64,000 nt of DNA from Dermanyssus gallinae (taxonomy: Eukaryota; Arthropoda; Arachnida; Mesostigmata; Dermanyssidae), in the NCBI GenBank assembly GCA_003439945.1, contig QVRM01000318.1, forward strand, positions 1-64,000, in the 5' to 3' direction. Positions 25,146 through 35,411 of this stretch are shown here, piece by piece. Both the position numbers and the translations under genes were made by a program. The notes beneath the pieces are model-generated. The model was not told where the DNA came from. It ran no database searches and saw only the letters and a list, made by a program, of their open reading frames with translations. How positions within the stretch are numbered: the stretch's first letter is position 1; the number at the start of each line of letters is the position of its first letter.

Positions 25146-25363
25146 ACCGAGCAAGATGGCTTAGTGGCAAAAGCCTTTGTCTTGCATTCGGAAGGCATGG
25201 GTTCGAGACCCAGACCGGCACTACTAAATTGGTTTTCATCGTTCCCAATTTAGACAAGGTGAATGCCGGAGTGGGAAAAAAACGGGGAGCACAGATGTCT
25301 TAATAAAAAGAGAAGGTTCATTACCATCCAACTCCCATATGAACAAAAATGAAAAAAAAAACG
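25146..25363 (+). mobile_element. tRNA-derived SINE, family A, copy 2
   Basis: Best view of the family on the + strand. Head GAGCAAGATGGCTTAGTGGC has the A box (TGGCTTAGTGG, about 25157-25167), and GGGTTCGAGACCC has the B box (about 25199-25211). The body contains TTGGTTTTCAT, AGGTGAATGCCGGAGTGG and GCACAGATGTCTTAATAAA, and ends in an A-rich tail near 25350-25362. Present in the sense orientation of the host intron. Confidence 0.85.
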
Positions 25364-25682
25364 TAGGGCAAAAATGTCATCGCACGGAACAGCCCATGCC
25401 GCCCAAGGGCTCCTCTGGTCTCACCGGAGCTCTACAAGTATGTGACTCTACCGTTGATATATTGAATCTGGGGTCCTTAGAAGCGCGCATGGTGCGTGTC
25501 GTCTAGCAAACAGATCTTATCGCGGTTGAGGGCAAAGCATGAAGCCAGACTGCCACCATACGTAAACCTAGCCTTTTCTGAGTCATTCGCTATCGGCGAA
25601 ATGTGCGCCTGAAATGCCTCACACGCCTGGAATGTCTTTTGCGTTTTTATCATACAGCGTTGTATGTTTGCTTCTGTGGATT

Positions 25683-25736
25683 GTTTGTTCTCTTTAGAAC
25701 AATCTTTAGAAATACATTGTTCTAAACAGAACAAAC
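25683..25736. repeat. 21-bp hairpin with one mismatch
   Basis: Arms 25683-25703 (starting GTTTGTTCTC) and 25716-25736 (ending AGAACAAAC) are reverse complements except at one position, with a 12-nt loop. The size is near that of a short precursor microRNA hairpin, but nothing else supports that. Confidence 0.85.
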
Positions 25737-26048
25737 TATCCTTATTATGTCTATGCCTGTGCGTTAGGTTATACAATATATATATATATATATATAGATT
25801 CGTCAACGCCTTGATTCATCGGTGTTCACCGATAACTGGAGTAAACGTATATACGCGATGGCTGCGGCGGCGGCGGCCGAGGACCATTGTCGCGCCTCAA
25901 GTCAGAGTAGTTCGATCTCGGTGGCCGCTTCGCTTTGGGTTGGTTGGTCACGCTTTGAACTGGCTAGCGTCAACTTGCATGCGTACCACGTTGGTCACGT
26001 TAGCGCGTCATGGGGCGTCATGTTGTGATCGGTCTTCTTCAGCATCAT

Positions 26049-26235
26049 GACCACCTATCAGCATCATCAGCATCATCACCACCACCATCATCTTCATCAT
26101 CATCATCATCACTGTCATGACAGCAGATATTATCATCCCAATCATCATCATCACCATCACCATCCTGACAGAAGATATCATCATCACAATTACAATCATC
26201 ATCGCCATCAGCATGGCCACCATCATCATGGTGGC
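26049..26235. repeat. CAT/CAC trinucleotide block
   Basis: CAT and CAC triplets with short interruptions. It gives a poly-His frame on + and poly-Met frames on -, none of them a gene. Confidence 0.85.
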
Positions 26236-26569
26236 TGTAGACATCTGCGCGTTTCGTGTGTCTGCATGGTTACATCACAAAGCGATCGTCACTGTAGAGT
26301 CTCTCTCTCTCTCTCCCTCTATCTGTGTCGACAGAGGTCAATTGTGACGCCGCCAGTGTGAGTCAGGCCGCCGACGCCTTCACGGACGGCCTGAGCGATC
26401 GGACTGGCTAACTCGGCAGCACTGTCCTTTTTCGTCGTCGCTACGTTCGGTTCGGCACACTGAACACAGACTGAGTGGGCTGATTGATTGATTGACTGAT
26501 TATTGTCCCGTTTGCTATATCGCCAGTTTGTCGGGCCGCGCCCACTTGCCCATTGTTGCTGCGGCTGTT

Positions 26570-26573
26570 ATTT

Positions 26574-26607
<34 letters not shown>

Positions 26608-26715
26608 GGCTGCTCCTGCTGTTGTTGTTGTGGTTGTTGTTGTCGTGGCTGTTGTTGTGGTTACAGTTGCTGCTGTTGTTGTTGTTGCTGTCGTTGTTGT
26701 TGTTGCTATGATTGT
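26570..26715. repeat. (TTG)n block
   Basis: TTG repeat with GCT and GGC interruptions. Confidence 0.85.
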
Positions 26716-27719
26716 TGACAATGAGACATGCCACTTTGCAAGCTTTGCGCCAACCAACTATCGCCGATTGTGGCTGGTTCACGCGGTGGTGGTAGTGGTG
26801 GTGGTGGTGGCGGCAATAAAGCAGATAGATGATGGTCCTACACTTTAATCAAATGCTATCGTATCTAGACGATGAGCTGTGATGAGCCGTGCGCTGCGCG
26901 GTGCAAAGCGACTGCAAAGCGCGTTGTGGAACGTGTGTGAGCGTGTTAATTAATGCCTATTGTTGTTTGTGGCATCGATGTGATGACATGGCTCTACGAC
27001 AGTGGCCATGCAAGGGAGTGGTGACTGTTGGTCGCAGATGCCGATCGTCGGAAGTTTATCGGCCATATTCGTCGCCAAACTGGCATGCCATCGTAAGCGG
27101 TTTAAGGTGCCAGCTGTCGTCATAAAGCGTCGTATGAAAGCGTGTAACGTCGTCTGAATAATGGACACGTGGCACGTGGAAGAATCAACGGCGAAATCTT
27201 GTCGAAACGTAACCGCAGGAAGTTGATGCATGGCCGCCAATGGCACACAGTGCGCGACTGTATGGCACTCATAGTGCCAACGACTCTTCGGGGGGGGCAA
27301 CGAGCTTCCTCCTCATCCTCCTCCACCTCTGCCTTCTCGTCCAAGATAAGTTGCTGTCCAGCTGAACCCGGGACTGTTGCTGTCAGGACAACGCGGCGCT
27401 GACGTGCCGCTAAGGACTGAGCGGGCATTTATTCTTTCATTAAAGGCGGTCAACGCTTGCCATAGACGTCGCCCGGCCCGGCCCAGCAGCCCAGCCTGGC
27501 CCGACAACGAGCAACTCCCCAGACGTCTATCATAGGAACATTGCAATCGATCCCTTCGCGACGCCCGACACATGAGAGGACGGCCCCTTTTGTTACCCTA
27601 TGGTGGCAGGGTGACATTGACGGGCTGCCCAGACAGACGTCTAAGTAAACGGCTAAATTAACTACGACTAGGGCAGCCGAACCAATAGTAACAATAGTAG
27701 CGGTGTCGGCGACAGCGAC

Positions 27720-27890
27720 CACAACAGCGACAACAACAACAACAACTAACAGCAACAACAAGAACAACAACAAGAACAACCAACAACAACAACAACAACA
27801 AGAACAACCAACAACAACAACAACAACAAGAACAACCAACAACAACAACAACAAGAACAACAATTATATCAACAATAACAACAACAACAG
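27720..27890. repeat. CAA/GAA tandem block
   Basis: CAA repeats with a higher-order unit: AGAACAACCAAC followed by CAA runs, repeated three times between about 27769 and 27850. Confidence 0.85.
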
Positions 27891-28750
27891 CAGCAACCGC
27901 TGCTACTTAATATGCAGCTCTTGAGTACATCTGAGTGCAGACCCTTGCAGCGCCGTCAGGTAAAGGCGCAGGTGGTGGCTCTCGACGCCGAAGGGAAGGT
28001 CTGTGGGTTTCCCTCGAAAAGCTGAGCGGCCAGCATGCGTTTGTTTCGACTAAACGGCGTGGGAGGAGAGGAGAAGAAATGCAATGAACGGCATTCCATC
28101 AGTCGTTGAGTGCTTGCGTTGGCAGCTGTTTCTTCGAAAGATAATATTTGTTCAAAACCGTCGGACAATTTTTGGACGAATTCCTTTCTAAGGGTTTGTC
28201 TGACGGAGTCTGTCAAAGCAGGAGCATCTATTGGTGAGCGGACAGACTTATGCAGTGTGGGGTAGGTTTTTGCTTGTATGCTCTCAGAGTTGATGCAAGC
28301 GCAAAAAAAAAGAGAATATATGCTGCTGAATCGAACCGGCAATTACGCTGACGGTAGCTTCACAGGTATAAAACACAGCTAATGGAAACTAGAAATTATG
28401 TTTCGGCTGAGCGGACGCATTATTAAATTAAGGCTTCTGTTATTTTAAAAGCGACGAAAATAGAATAATGTGAGGTGCTCAATAAATACATGATTTTTCC
28501 ACGTTGTCGGGTCACTGAAAGATGTAATTTTTAAATTACTATTCGATTCTAGAAGCATAATAACTACATCATGCTGCCACAGACCGCGGAGTTGCGTCAT
28601 TGTACTTTTAACAAAATAATATAGAAGACAATTACGTTTTGCTGACCTGATTGTTATACTCATGCATCTGTTGTATTTACATGTGTATATTTTTCTCGTA
28701 AATGACATCGTGGTAATGTTGTAAATATGTCGACTTCGACATTGTTGCAG

Positions 28751-29011
28751 ATTGACGTGGACAAGATGTTCAGCAATATTGTCGAGATCTACGAGGTAAA
28801 TCGAACCTTCTGGAGGGACAGCCTCTTACCGGTCGTGCATGAGGGCCGGGCACTTCGGCGGCCTCTCAACCCGTCGCAGCTTCGTGAGGGCTTTTCTCGA
28901 TTTGAAGAGCTTTTCGAGCCCTACGTCAAGTACTGCCTCGATCATGCCACCTGTCTCGCCTACGTCAAGGAGAACCGGCATGAATCTGTACTTTTCAAAA
29001 GCTACGTAGCG
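28751..29011 (+). CDS. PLEKHG5: PLEKHG5-like RhoGEF, DH domain exon 2
   Basis: Residues 110-196; 87 codons, phase 0 at both ends, acceptor ATTGTTGCAG|ATT and donor GCG|GTAAGT. Encodes the middle of the DH helical bundle. MFSNIVEIYEVNRTFW (residues 114-129) corresponds to LFSNIPEIAQLHRRLW in vertebrate PLEKHG5. FEPYVKYCLDHATCLAYVKE corresponds to FKPYIRYCMEEEGCMEYM. The FxPYxxYC motif is a general DH feature (conserved region 2). No stop or frameshift. Confidence 0.95.
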
Positions 29012-29680
29012 GTAAGTGAAAGTCTGTGTATATAGCCATATATTTCTGGGTTTAGTCGGTATTGATTATTATTATTATTATTATTATTATAAACAACGCA
29101 CGAAGGAGATCCCTGCATCAAACCGAGCGACGAATGGCAGACACAAATGTACGCCGTTTGTCCTATTGTTGTCAAAAGTAGCATTGACTATGCGTAACCT
29201 TAAAGGTTAGCGACTAAGATTAGAACATGCCTAGGTTACTGCATGATGGTGATGATGATAATGATGACGATGATGATGACGATGCAGATAATGTAGGTGG
29301 TAGGTAATAGAAAGCAAAGGCGGCGGAAATAGCACGTCGTTTTGCCTGTGGTGGTGGTTGTGGAAGAAGTTGACGTAGCAACATGACATGCGTTATACTG
29401 CACGCCCAATGAGTTCCGAGCTTCGTCCGAGCCACTCGGTGCGCGGGGCGCGACTGTCTCCGTCCGCCCTTTCGATTCAGGTGTTCTGACATTGACAAAA
29501 CGTGAAACGAACGCTTTGAGGGATTCAAACTTGACCGCCACGATGGCCATCGGCGACGTCTTATAGCTTTCTCCTCTGCGGTGCGCCTTCAGCCTTCAAG
29601 TTCTGCTCCTAGTTCTCGGCCTCGCCGGAGGGAATGAACCATATGGTGTTGACGGTGGCGTGGTAGACACGGCCATGAAC

Positions 29681-29697
29681 GGGGGGGGGGGGGGGGG
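29681..29697. repeat. G17 homopolymer
   Basis: Seventeen consecutive G. Similar runs: C18 at 44511-44528 and G16 at 61241-61256. Possible G-quadruplex, and possible length errors in assembly. Confidence 0.9.
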
Positions 29698-29876
29698 CGT
29701 GCGTACGCTGGGGGTAAAAGGTGACAGCAAGCCGGAGGGGATGGGCTGGTGGGGGAGTATCAGCTGGGGCAAAGGGCGTTAGAAGAGATGGAGTGCGCCA
29801 GCAGCGGCGAGGCGGTCGGGTGGTCTCGGGGCAAGTCGGGCAGAAAAACGGGCTCTGCCGTTTGTGCTACGCCTCT

Positions 29877-29921
<45 letters not shown>

Positions 29922-31169
29922 TTGCTTCTCTCTATCTCTATATATCTCGCACTCTCACTCCATTCACGTCTCCTTGGCTGCAGCCATTATTGTAGATGCG
30001 GCTGTCGCTTGCACCCACCCCATGTCCCGACGCTGTGACCCGGTCACTCCACCGGCGACGTAATCTCGCGCCGGTGGTGAAGATGATGAATGTGGTTTGT
30101 TAGCGTCAGCAGGAGCACCAGCAGCAGCAGCAGCATTGTGCGTCTGTATCTCAAGGGCGGCTGAGGTGCGTCGACAGAATGGTCAGCGGCAAATTCCTTG
30201 CGCCTTCATCATCTCATCCTCGCGTATTGTTTGCTCTGCTTGCAGCAACACTTTGCTCGCTCATTTGCCTGACCTTCGCACGACGAATAACGACAGTAGT
30301 ACTACTAGGTATACAGTAGTAGTAGTAGTAGTAGTAGTAGTTGTTGTAGAAGCGGTAGTAGTAATAGAAATAATGGAAATTGTAGTGGTACAAGGAACAG
30401 CTTGCTCCTGAGAGGGCGACACTGGTTGTGCGGCCATGGCGAACAAAAGGCGCTGGAAAAGCACAACGTGGTCGTTGTAATCAGCAGGACAGGTGGAGTG
30501 CCAATTCAGTTCGGAGCGGGCGACGATATCAAGTGAACTTACTTCAGATGAAATAAATGAGGACCCAAATGCCGAGATTCGGGTCGTACTGAAGTGTACG
30601 TCAAGTGCGGACGCAACAAAATAAGACCACACCTCAGGCACGTACATAAGTATAAGCTTGTGCGCCCTCTAACGCCCGACCATGTACTACCACTACTATT
30701 TGAGGCGTTGGTGGTGATGGCGGTGGTGGCGTTGTGGTTTGTTGTTTGTTTGCGTGGTTGTTGTGACGTTTTGGGCGCTGAGTTTGGGAGGGAAACTGTA
30801 CTGTTTTTGTCGTCGTCGTCGTCGTGACCATCCGTGTTGTCCTCGAGATGCTTTCCTGTGTTTTGTCCTAGAGTTAGTTTTGTGTTTGTACGCCTTGTCC
30901 CTCTGTACTTGCGTCCGAGTACACCTCGACTGAGATCAAAATGTTCTGAGAAGCGCGGATATCGTATAGTTTAGCAGAAATTATTAGTTTTTAAGAAATA
31001 AGAGCGTGTTGGTTGAACGCGCCGTACAAAGCGGGTAAATATGCGCAGTTAGAATTACAGCGTCCCTTGTAGATGCCGTATTTATGATCTGTTTACATGT
31101 ATCATAATTGGGCAGTCCTGGCTAATGTTGACATCTAGCTACTAAATTTATTGGTGAAATGCTTAAAGA

Positions 31170-31934
31170 ACTTAGATTACGGGCGATGGCCAACAGCAAA
31201 CGCCGATATGTAGAACAGACCTAGCCAGTTGTCGGATACAAATATTTTTTCTTTGTTTGTGCCATGGATGTGGAGCAAGCATGATCCAAACTGCCAGAAA
31301 CCATACAAGTGTCGGAAGACGTGAAGTGCTTATCGATGTTAAAACCACGGTTGTAAACACATCTCAAGCCTATGGGCTTGCGAATGTTAGGCATTCCAGC
31401 TGAACGAACGGCCCGCTTAAAGATGTTGTTAATAGCCGAGTGCCTTGGCCTGCACTCCGTGCGCAAGAGGATCCGCTATGGCCGAGCGCGTCCACAAAGA
31501 TGACTAACTCTTTATGGGTGTGATAAATTAATAATAATTACGGTGTGATGTAACCACTTTGGCACCTAGCCTGAGGTCAGCACAAATGCGGATGTTAGCG
31601 TCATCCATAAGAATGTCCAAGTTGAACCTACGCTCCGGCGCCGTAGCGGGAGACAGCTTGAAGTCGGCCCTTCTTTAGAGTTACTGGCGGCCGTCTGGAG
31701 AAGGTTAGGCAATCGTCCCTGCTATCCTTGAGCATTATACTCGGGCGGCGACAATGTAGAACTCTGCTGTAGACGTTCGGTAATCTCAATTGAAAGCGCA
31801 TCACTTAGGACTAAGTGGTTTCTAGCTTGCAAAGGGATTAGGCGATGCCCGTGACCTAAAGCACTGAGGTAGCATTGAGGAGCAACGACAGTGGGGTCAG
31901 CAAGATTCACCGCGCCCGCGAAGGCCAGCCCCAC
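31170..31934 (-). pseudogene. Decayed non-LTR retrotransposon fragment (region after RT)
   Basis: On the minus strand, three motifs in order but in different frames match the C-terminal part of a widespread invertebrate reverse-transcriptase polyprotein. They are DDANIRICADLRLGA (about 31606-31560), VDALGHSGSSCARSAG (about 31495-31448) and RHSAINNIFKRAVRSAGMP (about 31445-31385). Intact relatives read VDxxGxHGLSCxxSAGRxxRHxxLNxxxxRxLxxAGxP. A GLAFAGAVNLADPT piece lies upstream (about 31934-31722). No RT catalytic motif (YxDD) was found, so this is a 5'-truncated or eroded copy. Element family not determined. Confidence 0.55.
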
Positions 31935-32206
31935 CAGGGCACAAGAAGCAGGGCCGGGAACTTTCTCTTCGGTGCGAGGTCCATATTCGAGAGGGCGTGG
32001 TAAACATGTCTGTAGGACAGGTCAGATAGAAAGGCTGCAGTCAAAACGAGTTACTCATTTACAAGTCACAGCCCCTCAATATATGTAGGATTTAAGTGCC
32101 GGAACGTTTGCTAAAATACAAAAATTCTAACGACAGTTGTTGCGTGCGTTTTTGGTCTCTGTTTACATGCTTTCGTCGGCTGGATGTTCTCCGTTACGTC
32201 GCGAAG

Positions 32207-32397
32207 TGGTGCGAGTCGCAAAAAGAGTGCGGCCGGTTACGATTTACCGACCTTCTTGTGAAGCCGATGCAACGACTAACGAAGTACTCGCTTCTTCTGA
32301 AGGCGATCCTCAAGAAGACGGAGCAACCCGACGCGCGAGCAGGTCTCATCGAAATGAATGACATTGTCGAGAGATTTGTTTGCAACGTTGACGCCCG
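32207..32397 (+). CDS. PLEKHG5: PLEKHG5-like RhoGEF, DH domain exon 3 (GEF core)
   Basis: Residues 197-259 plus two bases of 260. The acceptor CGCGAAG|TGG follows a pyrimidine-rich stretch; the donor is CCCG|GTTAGT. The previous exon ends in SYVA and this one starts WCESQKECGRLRF, continuing the vertebrate order (YITWAEKHPQCQRLKL). It carries conserved region 3, LLVKPMQRLTKYSLLLKAIL (residues 212-231), the DH helix that contacts the GTPase. Most family members have KYPLLL; here Pro is Ser (residue 224). The exon ends in the helix leading to the PH domain (IVERFVCNVDAR). Confidence 0.95.
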
Positions 32398-32426
32398 GTT
32401 AGTAATTACGCACACACACACACACG

Positions 32427-32467
<41 letters not shown>

Positions 32468-32652
32468 GACTATTTTGTTACAATGCCGAGTAATATACGC
32501 TTTTTATGGGACCGTCTTCTCTGGACAGAACATTTACTTGAATGCAATAATTCCTCATTGATTTTCCATAAGTTTGCAAAGTATACATTTCAACAATTAT
32601 ACCAATTAAGTGCATTCTGTAGAGAACGCGTTTGCCCGTCTCTGCTCTATAC

Positions 32653-32686
<34 letters not shown>

Positions 32687-32763
32687 ATATATATATATCT
32701 GAGTGAATTCGACTAACAACACTGTGTCCTCAACAACGACCGTGCGGCGGATGCTTACGGCAG
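32398..32763. other. Short intron with two (TA)n tracts
   Basis: Bounded by GTTAGT and ACGGCAG|ATTACGG. Contains (CA)n at about 32409-32425, (TA)n at 32430-32464 and TA/TG repeats at 32649-32699. Confidence 0.85.
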
Positions 32764-33673
32764 ATTACGGCAGCGGCACGAGCTCGAGCGGCTGGAGTCG
32801 ATCATCGGCCGCATCGAAGCGTACGAGCCGTTCGACACGACGAACGACGAGGTCGAGAAGGCGCTCCGCGACAGCCTGACGCTCGACCTCACGTGCGCGA
32901 TGCCGGGCTGCGGGCCGCAGCAGAGCCGGCAGCTCGTCGCCGAGGTGCCCGGCGTGAAGATGCGCGACGCCGCCAGCTCGGGCAAGATCGACGTGCACTG
33001 TCTGCTGCTCACCGACATCCTGCTGCTGTGCAAGTCGGTCGGCCGCAAGGGCCAGGACAAGCTCAAGGTCATCCGGCAGCCCTTCGTCGTCGAGCGGCTG
33101 GTGGTGCGCGACCTAAAGGACGCCTCGCTGCTGCTCGTCTACCTGAACGAGTACCGCGTCGTCGCCTGGTACCTGCAGCTGTTCGGCCAGGAGGCTGTGC
33201 TGCGAGCGCTCGTCGACCAGCTCCGCAAGGCGCAGGAACAGTTTGCGCGGGCGCGAAGTGCGGCCGCTGCCGCCGCCACGGCGACGGCCGCCGCCCAGGG
33301 CCGCCACATGGGGCTCGCCGCCTATCTGGCGGCGGCGGCAGCGGCGGCGGCCGCCACCACCACCACCACCTCCGGCTCGGGGGTTGGGTCTGGGGGTGCT
33401 GGTGCGGCTGCAGGATCGTCATCAGCAGCAGCAGCAGCGGCGGCCGCCGCCGCTGCCGTTGCCGGCATGGGGTCGTCGACGTCATCGTACGCCGCCGAAG
33501 ACGCCGATGACGACGTTCCGCGGCCTTCGCTGCTAACTGCGGCCGCGCGCTGTTCGCCGCGCAGCTCTAGTCACTCGAGTCTCGTGCACTCGCACTCCGG
33601 TTCGATCGACATGTCCGATCCGGCGTCGACCAGCTCGCAAGCGCCCACGGTGCCCTGTCCCACGCCGCTGTTC
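32764..33673 (+). CDS. PLEKHG5: PLEKHG5-like RhoGEF, DH-PH exon (GC-rich)
   Basis: Residues 260-563. The first base completes a codon begun at 32397 (CG+A, Arg), giving DARLRQRHELERL, equivalent to NACMRQRQERQRL of vertebrates. Then IIGRIEAYEPFD and EVEKALRDSLTLDLT (end of DH and linker), and the PH domain at about residues 315-420: KIDVHCLLLTDILLLCK, VIRQPFVVERLVVRDLKD, LLLVYLNEYRVVAWYLQLF, and a C-terminal helix RALVDQLRKAQEQF. The Trp normally found in that helix is Leu409. After it come poly-Ala runs, Gly/Ser-rich and Ser-rich segments. The donor TTC|GTAAGT is phase 0. Much richer in GC than its neighbours; long frames on other strands or phases here are shadows. Confidence 0.93.
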
Positions 33674-34292
33674 GTAAGTACGAGCACCTCAATCAATAAC
33701 GCCTCGAAACGCTTGTTCGGCGCGTTTCCGTTTCCGGTTTCGGCGGAAACTAGCGACGAAACGTCGTAATTACGTAACCAGGCAGCATTCGACAAGTGAA
33801 GTCCTCACCAGGTCACCCCTGCGTCGGGTCCAGAGGCACGCAGCCCGAATATATATATATGTTCGGGCTTGACCCTTTTAGCGTCGTCGTCGTCTCTCGG
33901 CGACCTCGATGACAGACGAATTCGCCGCCAAGCCTTGTTTGACCTTCAAATCATTGTATTAGGAAAATGGTGTTCGTCCGGTCTATTCCGACCTATGTCT
34001 TGGCTATGTAGGTTATCTGTTTGTTTGTCTGGGTGTGTGTAAGTTACACTCGTTTGTATTTTTTTGTTAGAGTTGTTTTTTTATATCTCAAATAGGGGGT
34101 TTCCTTCCCGAGTCTTTATTGCAAAGATTGAATCCCGAAGAATCTTATATATTTAGGATCCAATTATACTATTTACTATATCAAAACAAGTGCTGATAAT
34201 TGATTCGTTGTTATATTAACCATCGTTTTCGAATTTGATCGATTCAACGTGAAGGAGGGATAGGAACGCATACGAGGAGCAGATGACGGAAC

Positions 34293-34293
34293 A

Positions 34294-34326
<33 letters not shown>
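34293..34326. repeat. (TA)n tract flanking the fold-back element
   Basis: TA repeat ending directly at the left end of the palindromic element; a shorter TA tract lies at its right end (35412-35421). Confidence 0.9.
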
Positions 34327-34329
<3 letters not shown>

Positions 34330-35411
34330 GGTGTTGCAGGAATATTTGAAGCGCGATATGTGGAATTGTAGAGCTCGCTAAAGCAAATGTTTTTTGCAAT
34401 GGAACATAGTCTCTGAGAAGTCTTGTTTCGGAGTGAGAGTGAAATTACTACAATTTGTGACACTGGCGTTTTTGCCCGACATAGGAGCACAAAATGTGCT
34501 GTTGCGAGACAACCAGTCTTCCTAGACAGTTACCAAGCACGCCGTCGTGTTCGTGATAAAATTCTGCTCCATCTGAAGAATATGCAAGGGCGGTCAGAAG
34601 TCGCAACATGGTCGCTTAGAAGAAAATTCGCCAAAAATGAAGTTCTTTATTAGCGTTCACGCCAAATACTTTAGAATCATAACCCTACAACCACTCACAG
34701 CGCTCAGAACGGACATATTCAGCCAATGCGCAATTCATGGCGATCATTTCGGTGCCAAACATATGTCAATGCGAGCTGTGGTTGCGAAGTAATGACGATT
34801 TTTCGGCGGGAAGTCCTGATTAAGTGCATGAAAAATGACGCGCTGCGGCTGTCGCGCGACACGTCGGCGGTAGTGAACGTCGCCACACAGTCATTTTACA
34901 TGCACTTAATCTAGACATCCCACAACAAATCGTAATTACTCCGCAACCACAGCTCGCATTGCCATTAGTACCAAAATGATCGTCATGAAATGCTGAATAT
35001 GTTATGTGCTTTGAACACGTGGGTGGTCGTAGGGTTATGATTCTAAAGTATTTGGCGTGAACGCTAATAAAGAACTTCATTTTTGGCGAATTCTCTTCTA
35101 AGCGACCATGTTGCGTCCTCTGACCGGCCTTGCATATTCATCAGATGGAGCAGAATTTTATCACGAACACGACGGTGTTTAGTTACTGGCTAGTTACGGC
35201 TTAGTTACTGTCTAGGAAGACTGGTTGTCTTGCAACAGCACATTTTGTGCTCCTATGTCGGGCAAAAACGCCAGTGTCACAAATTGTAGTAATTTCACTC
35301 TCACTCCGAAACAAGACTTCTCAGAGACTATGTTCCATTGCAAAAAACATTTGCTTTAACGAGCTCTACAATTCCACATATTGCGCTTCAAATATTCCTG
35401 CAACACCCTGT
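34327..35411. mobile_element. Palindromic fold-back element, arms about 515 bp
   Basis: Left arm 34327-34841 and right arm 34892-35411 are near-identical reverse complements around a loop of about 50 bp. Ends are CAGGGTGTTGCAGGAATATT and its complement. Flanking TA on both sides suggests TA-targeted insertion, as for Tc1/mariner-like elements. Each arm contains a 60-75 codon open frame with RSTKCAVARQPVF and RRRVRDKILLHLKNM; no known transposase motif was seen. The right arm has a small extra duplication (TAGTTAC units, about 35180-35207). Likely a non-autonomous element. Transcribed through, it would form a hairpin of about 500 bp. Confidence 0.85.

Larger units (their letters stand above)
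16084..28750. other. 12.7-kb intron inside the DH domain
   Basis: Bounded by GTAAGT at 16084 and ATTGTTGCAG at 28750. Contains a CAA block (17190-17262), SINE copy 1 (18381-18606), TA repeats (19591-19655), the (CAA)n block (22298-22465), GAT/GAC repeats (about 22724-22905), the (TTG)n block (23613-24175) and SINE copy 2 (25146-25363). It also holds CAT repeats (about 26049-26235), TTG blocks (26570-26715), a CAA/GAA block (27720-27890) and several hairpins. No internal exon is expected because the flanking exons are contiguous in the vertebrate protein. Confidence 0.85.
29012..32206. other. Intron
   Basis: Bounded by GTAAGT at 29012 and CGCGAAG at 32206. Contains ATT repeats (29068-29090), a G17 run (29681-29697), a CT repeat then TA repeat (29878-29920), (GTA)n (30318-30341) and the retroelement fragment (31170-31934). 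Confidence 0.8.

Noticed and set aside
26047..26361. His-rich protein
   Set aside because: Direct translation of CAT/CAC repeats.
31467..31500. A-box-like TGGCCGAGCGCG
   Set aside because: No B box downstream; it lies within the retroelement remnant.
32893..33510. 205-codon Arg/Ala-rich frame, and a 138-codon minus-strand frame at 33069-33485
   Set aside because: Shadows of the GC-rich DH-PH exon, whose own frame has clear homology.
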